From Gracilariopsis chorda (taxonomy: Eukaryota > Rhodophyta > Florideophyceae > Gracilariales > Gracilariaceae), in the NCBI GenBank assembly GCA_003194525.1, contig NBIV01000370.1, forward strand, positions 1 through 46,388: a stretch of 46,388 nucleotides of DNA, given 5' to 3'. The translations under genes and the position numbers were made by a program. Numbering within the stretch: the first letter of the stretch is position 1; each line of letters begins with the position of its first letter. This document shows, in pieces, positions 39,682 through 46,388 of this stretch. A model generated the notes under the pieces. It was not told where the DNA came from. It saw nothing but the letters and a program-made list of their open reading frames with translations, and did not search any database.

Positions 39682-41290
39682 CTAATTATCTTCTTCCATA
39701 TCCTCATCTCCCTTCTCACCCTCCTCTTGAGTATAAATGGCGTCGTCCGCATTATCATTTCCATCTTCATTAGGGTCATATTCGCCATCACTTTCATTTT
39801 GGGGGTCCTCGTCGTCTTCCAGAGGTTCTTGTGACTCTCTGTCATCAGCGGAGCCCTCTTCGTTATCCCCAACTCCTGGCAACAGAATGGTTCCTTTCGT
39901 TCCGCTTTTGTCCTTCCGTATTAATTCCTCGTCCTCCACAAACCTGGGTCTAAAACTCGATTGAAGTTGAACCGCATCCGGTAGCTTGTAGTCCTCTGGT
40001 ACCATGTATATATGGTAACGGAACAGAAAATTCTGTGCCATGATCGCATCTCTACTCCCTGCCCCCGCATGGGACACATCTCCTCTTCCAATGAATATAG
40101 ATAACGGTGGAATTAAGAACTTCCTGGTCGCGTATCCTCCAGAAACCGCTTCCAACTCCGCATTTGTTGTCGCAAAATGCTTGTGAGACCTCTCGCACAC
40201 CCACAATGGAAACGAATACTTGCCAGAGGCTATCATAAAGTACCCCGGATTCTTTTCGTTCAGTTTCTCCGGGATCGTCAGCGTCTGAAAGTCCGTATGT
40301 AGCTTCTGTCTGGGACAGCCGCGTCCAGTACACAACACTCTACCCCCAGTCTTTGGCGCAAACATCTTATGCACCGCCACTCGGTTATCTTCCAATCTTA
40401 GGCATACACAGATCTGACCCATACGTGCATCCAACAACGCCCGCCTCTTCACCACCCAGTGATTCTCCGTTGTTCTTTCCATTTCATCCGCGATTCCTCT
40501 CCGTGTAGTCATATACCTCGTAGACCCAGACAGTCTGTCTGCTTCATCAGCTGCCTCCCCAGCATTGAAAATGGGGTTCCAGAACTCTTGATTCTCTGCT
40601 TCTCAAAGATCTTGTGGGCGATTGAAATACTCCTCGAAGAATCCAAGCAGCTTCTCACTCACATCACCATCCATCAAGTCACTCATAGCATGGAGCCTGC
40701 TCCTCATTCCTTCATCCGTTCCGAAACCTTCCAGCACACAAAATCCTCGCTCTTTCAACTCGCTTGTCTTCTTCGCAAAGTATACCATGGCGTTGTAGTC
40801 CTCCTCCACCGCCCGCTCCCAGAGACTGTTCGCTTCCGCATCGCTGAGAACCTGCGCTGCTTCTTCAGACGCTTTCCTTTTCCTATTCCATTCGCTCAAA
40901 AGCTCCTGGAACGCACCATGCCAGAAAACTGCGTGATGAACACCCCTCATGTCGTTCGGCCCAAGCAAATGGAAACGGTGCTCCTTGGGAAGATGTATCC
41001 TGTCCATCCACGCGTACATGCCCTTAACACCATTTGCAGTTGCGGTGGGCCACCTGCTGGGCAACATACTCACATACTTGAGCCAGCTCAAGTCCCCCAC
41101 ATTGGTATCCTCTTCGGCCTTGACCAATCCTTCTGGAAGAATCTGAGACACTTCATCATCAAACTTCTTCTTGTTTGGATCGTTCCTGTCTTCATCTTCT
41201 TCCCCCTCGTCGTCACTGAAAAGCAGTAGCTTATTCTTTCTTAAGAAGTGGCGTAGTTCACGTTTTTGCTTCTGCTTCAGAATGTTGATG
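39682..41290 (-). pseudogene. Fe(II)/2-oxoglutarate dioxygenase-like protein (DSBH)
   Basis: One minus-strand frame runs from about 41290 to 39682, interrupted only by a TGA at 40603-40605 (one C-to-T step from CGA). The first part (to 40606) is helical and acidic (LMDGDVSEKLLGFFEEYFNR). In the 276 codons from ATG 40512, residues 72-74 are H-T-D (QKLHTDFQTL), 109-110 S-H, 147-150 S-H-A-G after IFIGRGD, and R165 lies in FLFRYHIYM. HxD...H...R with about 75 residues from the first to the second His is the iron and 2-oxoglutarate signature of the double-stranded beta-helix oxygenases. The segment PPLSIFIGRGDVSHAGAG resembles the last strands of that fold. The C-terminus is a long acidic tail. 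Substrate is unknown; nucleic acid is a guess from its neighbours. ATG 40512 may start an intact 276-residue protein, or the block may be one long broken ORF. Confidence 0.5.
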
Positions 41291-42949
41291 ACAAAGTCAG
41301 GAACATCATCGTTCTCTGCCTTTTCGCATCGGCGTCCACCGATTCAAACAACAGCTCCTCAGCGTCCTCTTCATCTTCCAAGTCTTCATCTGCCGGTTTC
41401 TTTGTTTTCAGGACCTTTCTCTTCCTCTTCCCCAGCGTAGATCCAACAGAAACCATCCCCGTTGCACCTCCGTCTTTCAAGTGGCCCAGAGCCTTCTTCT
41501 TACTCGCCCTCGCGGGCAAGCTCGAATTACTACCCTGAACTGCGCTTTGCCCCTGTGTCGCCGGAACAGGTACAGGTGCGGGAGGGACAGGACTTGGATT
41601 TGGCTTTTGAAAGTCCATACGGAACGTCGTTCCCAGTCTCTTCTTCAGATTCGTCAGCCTCTTCGATATGTTTCCTTCCCACATGGCACGAGTGGCCGCC
41701 CCCTCCATGCGTGCGGTGCTTCTGGCAACATAATCTCGAACAGGAACAACCAGGGACCCTGTCACAACCTCAGTTTTGAACACGGTGTGAGGCCCTATGT
41801 TCTTCGTCTTCGCCACTTCTTCAAAGAGGTTGTAAGCTCGCTCACAACATCTGAAGAAATGCAACCTCATGTCCTGAAACCTGCCCATAGCAGTCCCTTT
41901 TGATGCTCTTCGCACGTCATAGTGTTCCTGTAAGGCTTCCAACGCAAAGTTCATCCTGTCCCCCTTCAGATTGAAGAACCTGTCACTGGAAAAGTGCGTA
42001 ATCCCCAGCTCCAGGTACTTGAAGCACATTTCCTTGATTCTCGACATGAAGTCTTCGTCGGTGAACATTCTCAAACCCATGTCCGCAAACCGCAACATTT
42101 TTTTGGGGTTTGAAGTCCCTATCACCTTGCGCTTCAACAGTGCACCCCGTAGCATTGTGCGCGTGACTTTCTTGAAGTCCACCTTCGTCTCCTTCTCAAT
42201 CGTTTTCATAAACGAATGAATGGATTAGAGCTTGTCTCGAAATGACATCACTCTAGCCGCAGCAACCGTATCATTCAGCGCGTTTCCAATCGAATTCACT
42301 TGAGACATGGTCATTGGCAGCCCATCACGTCTTCTCCAAAACGATACACTGAGCCGGTGGCAGACATCCTGAAGTTTTTCATTCGTTTTCCTCTGGTCGA
42401 GGTAAACATTCAAGCGGTGTAACCCGTCAACCAAAGTAAAGTCCACCACAATTCGGTTCCCTTCAAACCAGTCATCTCCCGGCTTCTTCGTACCGATAAT
42501 AGTGACAATCAGATTCCCAACGGACCCCAAGATTCCGTAGAGCTCTATTTGCTGCTCTACTTCTTTCTTGTGGGTGAGGTCCAGTTCTCGCACACCGTCA
42601 TCCGCAGGCTTAATGAGGTCAACGTCGACAACATACGTATCGTATGTGTAGTCGTTCATATCATACGAAGAATCCAGCATACTGTCGTCTACATCATCAG
42701 GAGGTAGCTTATCTCCCTTATCGAACAAGTCAACTTCGGCCTCTGAAGCCAATGCTTTCGAACCCACGAACTGCACCTCATCATCATCACTTCCTTCTTC
42801 CTCCCCCCAGGTTGCTCTGGGAATACAACCTCCATCGTTGCGCTGCTTCCTGCCTCCATAATTGCTTCTGCAACTTGGGTCTGATACGCCAATTGACTCT
42901 GACCACCACTGCCTGCATCAATTGCGTTGCCAGCAGTTCCCTCAGCCAT
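41277..42949 (-). pseudogene. ParB/sulfiredoxin-like domain protein, broken
   Basis: Possible start ATG 42949 (MAEGTAGNAIDAGSGGQSQ). A frameshift in a G-run near 42815 leads into an acidic stretch EEEGSDDDEVQFVGSK. In the 183 codons from 42776, LYGILGSVGNLIVTIIG is followed by FTLVDGLHRLNVYL (D117-G118-L119-H120-R121), the '.(V/I)DG.HR...A' motif of ParB/sulfiredoxin folds. Then LPMTMSQVNSIGNALNDTVA resembles the helix after it ('s..E....a...N'). After an in-frame TAA at 42225 the same frame continues for 310 codons with helical, Arg/Lys-rich sequence (FADMGLRMFTDEDFMSRIKE, MRLHFFRCCERAYNLFEEVA), a Pro linker and a basic Lys/Arg tail. It then shifts one base near 41290 into the dioxygenase-like frame. 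ParB-type domains bind or cut DNA; the role here is inferred. Confidence 0.45.
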
Positions 42950-43904
42950 TGTTAAGGCTTTTGAGGGAGCAGAAACGGCAGTCTCCGGTGTCTGTAACTG
43001 CGACGCACCTCCCCCACTGCTGGCTCCAGGGTTTTAGTGGAGGCTTCGCCGGAGTGACAATGGGATTCGTGCTGTTTCCTTTCTTCTGATCGCTCAGTCT
43101 GACCACCTTCGCCTTTCCGGTGGAGGTGGTCGTCTTCACATTGGAGTGCAACGCACCCTTGTGTATTTCATCACCGTCGTCGTCACTCAAGCTCACGAAA
43201 TTGCGTCAACTTCTTCGCCTTCGCCTTTCTTGCGGTGTTCTGCTTCACCTTCTTGGTCGACGCATTCTTCGTCGCAGCGGGAGTCTGGCGGAAGACGGTT
43301 TCGCAGCGGGAGTGGAGGAGTGGAGGCTCCACCACCAGAAGGTAGCATCATGTTCACGTCCCAGCAGTAGAAAGCGATGCTCTCCATATCTCCAGAGTGT
43401 TCGGCACGCTGTCACTCGTCTTGAACTGATACCGGTACTGCATATCTTTGCCATCCTCAATGAGCACCTTCCATATGACGACAAGGTCCTCTGTCGGCTT
43501 CCCCTTCAGTTCGTGCCCATGAAACGTCCTCACCAAGTGCCCACCAGCACCGGAATCACCTTTGACAAAGGAGTCCCCACGCTCTTCTTCTCTCAATTCA
43601 GTACACGGATGACCAGGGTCACCTTCTCGCTTGGGTTCGGCCCCCAGGATGGGTCACTGGGCTGCTTTGTGCCGCTGCGCGTTGTTGGCATTGCGCTATC
43701 GGACGGTGTTGCCCTCGCTTTCCGCACAGAGGCACTGGGTCTGGTAGACCTCCTAGTGTGCCGCCTGTTGTCCGCCTTTGCAGTCTTGCACACCATGATT
43801 GGAAACCTTTCGATAAGTGACCTTTCGATAAGCGACACGGAATCGCGTAATCTGGTGCAGACGGTCGCGAAAATCAGCGCGTGCTGACAGCTGAATTCAA
43901 CCAT
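42942..43904 (-). pseudogene. Unknown ORF series at the start of the minus-strand block
   Basis: Overlapping minus-strand frames read as one polypeptide with several one-base shifts, near 43595, 43385 and 43195. The first has Arg/Thr-rich sequence (DNRRHTRRSTRPSASVRKAR), then WGPNPSEKVTLVIRVLN. The next has GAGGHLVRTFHGHELKGKP, TEDLVVIWKVLIEDGKDMQY and RYQFKTSDSVPNTLE. Then come CWDVNMMLPSGGGASTPP, an acidic/basic stretch, and SLSDDDGDEIHKGALH with AKVVRLSDQKKGNS. The final part ends N-N-G-stop, overlapping the ATG at 42949. I recognise no family. The beta-rich central part (HLVRTF...VVIWKVLIED) might be a small globular domain. It is probably the N-terminal portion of, or the gene upstream of, the ParB-like ORF. 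Confidence 0.4.
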
Positions 43905-44091
43905 GAGGGAAGGCAGAGGTTCTCTTTGCGTCCTTTCAGTCGGACCAGGTGCTAAGGTGGCACGAAGAAGTGGATTCGGCGAGTTCGCTCACAGTTTCTT
44001 TGCGGAGGAAGCATTCCGGTCGCCCTTTCCACCTCTTCTTTAACCCCCCTCCTGCACGCGTCAACGCTTCATTGCTGGCACCGACCCCAGG

Positions 44092-44109
44092 CCGGCGCAG
44101 CTGCGCCGG
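44092..44109. other. 18 bp perfect palindrome
   Basis: CCGGCGCAG-CTGCGCCGG has no spacer and lies 9 bases before the first iteron. A related GGCACAGCTGCGCC sits just after the last iteron, so the array is flanked by similar GC palindromes. Confidence 0.85.
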
Positions 44110-44118
44110 GTGGTCGGT

Positions 44119-44296
44119 CTTGACATTGTCGGTCGACAATGTCAAGAATGACCCCCCGTAATTTAATCAAAAATCAACATTCTGGTGTCCGTGCTTGACA
44201 TTGTCGGTCGAAAATGTCAAGAACGACCCCCCCTTATTTAATCAAAAATCAACATTCTGGTGTCCGTGCTTGACATTGTCGACCGAAAATGTCAAG
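44119..44296. repeat. 75 bp tandem array with 28 bp palindromes (iterons)
   Basis: Palindromes at 44119-44146, 44194-44221 and 44269-44296 start exactly 75 bases apart. The first is perfect: CTTGACATTGTCG and its reverse complement with a GT spacer. The second and third have one and a few changes (CGAAAATGTCAAG). The 47 bases between (AA(T/C)GACCCCCC...TTTAATCAAAAATC...GGTGTCCGTG) are also repeated. Such sites suit a dimeric DNA-binding protein and resemble operator, origin or partition iterons. The nearby ParB-like ORF makes a partition-type site possible, but that is inference. Confidence 0.8.
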
Positions 44297-44691
44297 ACCA
44301 TCCACCGGCACAGCTGCGCCGTTAGACCGACAACCTGAACTGTGAGAACTGCGACGAATTCTCGAAGTTTCACCTTCTCCGTCTGTTCTGCAGTGCCCAA
44401 CTCCCTCACTCCAAACAAAACCCTCCGAAGTTTCCCTCTTTGCTCCATTACACACTTCGAAATCAAATCTATTTTGAAGTTCGAGGGACGTGAATCATCA
44501 GAACGGGCGTCTTCGTTCCTCGGTTGCCACGAAGCATCTCCTTCGCAACCATTCAAACTCGAACGCAATCTTTCGTGCATCTGTGCACCTCCCGCCGAAT
44601 TCCACCCATTTCGTTCCCCTCCACTAAACAGGGGAGTACCTCAGGTGCACCCGTGATAGGGCATAGGGCTCCTGCGCACCCGCCCTCATAC

Positions 44692-45932
44692 ATGAGCATT
44701 TCGGAAAGCTTCACAACCATCTGGAATGTGTTTATGTCCGTCCGTGATGCGTACGCGGAATCGAGAGGCTCCGGGTCCCTAAACGCGATGTCACATTCGA
44801 GAAGATTGTAGAGTTTATGCTACAGAATCGTCGAGCGAATTCAGAAGTGGTCGGATTGTTGGAAAGATTCCTTGGTTCCTCCCACACCTCCTACAGCGAC
44901 GAAGAGGTCACTGCTTATCTTTGCACCTCTGTACAGGGTCCGACGCAGTACTTCCGACAGGTTTATCGATATGTGGCATTGTTCGATAAACAAGACGGGT
45001 CGAAAACAGGCGTGTACGGGACTTTTACGAGTGGACCATTGACGGGAGGCGCGGAGGTGGAACAGGGATGGTACAAAGGGTGTTCAACAATGACATCTTC
45101 AAGAGGTACTTTCGCGGAGCCGCTACGGGGAAGGGAAGGGAAGGTTTAGGACCGTTCCTGCTACTCGATTCCAACAGCTGCTGTACCTGTCGGTGGTAAA
45201 GCACATCGAGATTGAACGCACGGGTCGGGAACGGAAGCGACGCCTCGGACACGGAAAGAAGGTGAAGGCAGTGAAGTACGTGGAAAGTTTCACCATGTCT
45301 AATCGCATGCACGGTCAGCGTATGGCGTACGGCGTACAGCACGTATGCAGGGCTTGGGACGCGTTCGCTGTCGTTCTGGGTTTCAGAGACTGCGAGCAGA
45401 TGATGCTTCCTTATCTCCTTATCAACAGAGACACTTTTAAGCTCTCTGATATTCACTCCCGAACGATTGGTTACAGCCCCAAAACCGCCGCGTACAAGCT
45501 GGGACAAGAAATGAAGCCGACGGTATCCGAGGACAATGTTGTTCCCTGGGCTATTGCTTTTTCGGATGACGTAGACCGCAATATGCGTATTCTGGCCAGA
45601 GAATTCGTCTCGGATCTTCGGCGTATTGTACTGGACAAGAAGATGTATGAGCTGAGTGAAACCGAGCAATGGCCAGTGCTATCTACGTTTACGCGAAGCG
45701 GCACGAACCACCGGTTCGATTTGACTCCTTGTCCGAAGATATTGTCAAATCAGTGAAGGAAGCTTGTGCAAAGCATAATGTTCAACCCAGCAAAGCTTGG
45801 TCGCGCCCTACGGATGTACATTCCAAACCATCCGCCGCTCCTGGAACCAAGAGCCACACGAAGAGCGTGCAGGCCGTTGGAAAGCAGCTCCGTGAGAGCT
45901 CCAATGGCTCCGGACAGACGGATGGGCGGTAG
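44692..45932 (+). pseudogene. Unknown protein upstream of the methyltransferase, broken
   Basis: ATG 44692 opens ISESFTTIWNVFMSVRDAYA. After a frameshift near 44770 the sequence reads VPKRDVTFEKIVEFMLQNRR and YSDEEVTAYLCTSVQGPTQY up to about 45060. A further shift leads into a 187-codon frame (45193-45756) with RTGRERKRRLGHGKKVKAVK (basic) and RMAYGVQHVCRAWDAFAVVL. It continues with PYLLINRDTFKLSDIHSRTI and FSDDVDRNMRILAREFVSDL. Another shift near 45675 gives VRFDSLSEDIVKSVKEACAK and a Ser/Thr/Lys linker to 45932. I recognise no family. Content is helical and basic, so nucleic-acid binding is plausible. The blocks run straight into the methyltransferase, perhaps as one multidomain protein. 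Confidence 0.45.
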
Positions 45933-45939
45933 TAGCAGT

Positions 45940-46388
45940 GATGACGTAATTGCCACGCCTACTGCTCCCGCTGCTGCGGAGATACAGGCAACGGTGGACG
46001 TTTCGGTGAACATCCTCCCTCCTCATGGGACGCTGGGGCCTGTGACTGCGAAGGCTATGAAGATTCTGGAGTCCGTGATGGACAAGAACTTTGCGTTCTA
46101 CTGCGTGGACTCCGAAGAGCTGGTGGACGTTCATGAAAGTGTTCCGGGAGGCACCATATCTCCGAGGGGAGAGAGTTCAACTCTCTATATCTGACGCGCC
46201 GTATCAAATTCGGGATACCGAATACGATCGCATCAGTCACCAGAAGATGGTTTCGTTTGCCGATCACAACTCGGATTGCCTGCGTCCTGGCGGACACTTG
46301 TTCGTCTTCTGTTCAGGTTTTCAGTTCCCGATATGGTACAGATTTTGACCGACTGCCAATACGTTGATGCAGACGGAGGATGAAGAAG
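45940..46388 (+). pseudogene. DAPY-type DNA methyltransferase domain (partial, runs off the window)
   Basis: The frame at 45940-46150 reads AEIQATVDVSVNILPPHGTL and KAMKILESVMDKNFAFYCVD; a shift near 46110-46160 moves to the next frame. There RVQLSISDAPYQIRDTEYD places D-A-P-Y at 46193-46204, in the position of the catalytic motif IV (D/N/S-P-P-Y/W) of amino-methyltransferases, preceded by a hydrophobic strand. RISHQKMVSFADHNSDCLRP with GGHLFVFCSG then follows, the helix and strand that follow motif IV in this family (G-G-x-L-x-V-F). A further shift occurs near 46290. The AdoMet-binding F-x-G-x-G motif is not visible and may lie beyond 46388. The likely product methylates adenine N6 or cytosine N4 in DNA or RNA; which one cannot be told. 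Confidence 0.5.

Larger units (their letters stand above)
43905..44691. promoter_or_regulatory. Divergent intergenic region with palindromic iterons
   Basis: The gap between the minus-strand block (from 43904) and the plus-strand block (from 44692). It contains an 18 bp palindrome, three 28 bp palindromes in a 75 bp tandem array, and a partial copy GGCACAGCTGCGCC near 44307-44320. No TATA box is obvious. This is where shared promoters or a replication/partition site would lie. Confidence 0.45.

Noticed and set aside
39682..43904. Spliceosomal introns as the reason for the breaks in the minus-strand block.
   Set aside because: The breaks are single in-frame stops or one-base shifts with protein-like sequence continuing directly on both sides, leaving no room for an intron.
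44119..44296. A CRISPR-like array.
   Set aside because: The 47-base segments between palindromes are themselves repeated, so there are no unique spacers, and the setting is eukaryotic.

Overview
This looks like nuclear DNA of an intron-poor eukaryote. The one clearly intact host-type gene is a single 2.7 kb exon with a TATA box, two other ORFs have TATA or AATAAA signals, and most of the rest is decayed eukaryotic transposons (Copia LTR elements, a Helitron, PIF/Harbinger and pogo-like DNA transposons). I see no prokaryotic gene layout. The mixture would fit a red alga or another protist with few introns, but nothing in the sequence fixes the lineage; that is inference.

Layout. 0.8-3.3 kb: minus-strand gag and protease pieces of a Copia-like element, split by a non-coding segment. 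3.3-6.4 kb: no recognisable gene, but hairpins, a diverged repeat pair and a perfect 64 bp tandem duplication. 6.5-9.2 kb: an intact minus-strand gene for a secreted 892-residue protein made of about two dozen cysteine-rich modules, with a TATA box at 9299-9305. 10.3-18.6 kb: a minus-strand Copia element whose RNase H region is split by a 4.7 kb plus-strand Helitron; the Helitron keeps its N-terminal zinc finger and its PIF1-type helicase but has lost the Rep nuclease. 19.7-21.4 kb: one long plus-strand reading frame of unknown family, carrying eight stop codons but no frameshift. 22.6-26.8 kb: PIF/Harbinger remnants, including transposases and a minus-strand Myb/NAM-like accessory ORF. 28.0-29.6 kb: a broken pogo/Tigger-like transposase. 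31.6-32.4 kb: promoter-like sequence without a gene. 33.1-35.1 kb: integrase, reverse transcriptase and RNase H remains of a second Copia-type element.

35.7-46.4 kb differs from the rest. It holds densely packed intronless ORFs that match no common transposon: a coiled-coil protein, a 399-residue multi-pass membrane protein and a 220-residue coiled-coil protein, followed by a minus-strand block with a ParB/sulfiredoxin-like motif and a domain with a complete HxD...H...R Fe(II)/2-oxoglutarate dioxygenase signature. Divergent from that block is a plus-strand block ending in a DAPY-type methyltransferase that runs off the window. Between the divergent blocks lie three 28 bp palindromes at exact 75 bp spacing. 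A DNA-binding/ParB-like domain, an oxidative DSBH enzyme and a methyltransferase beside palindromic iterons suggest a nucleic-acid-modifying mobile or virus-like element, here partly decayed by stops and frameshifts. This grouping is the most interesting part of the window and is inference from motifs, not from database searches.
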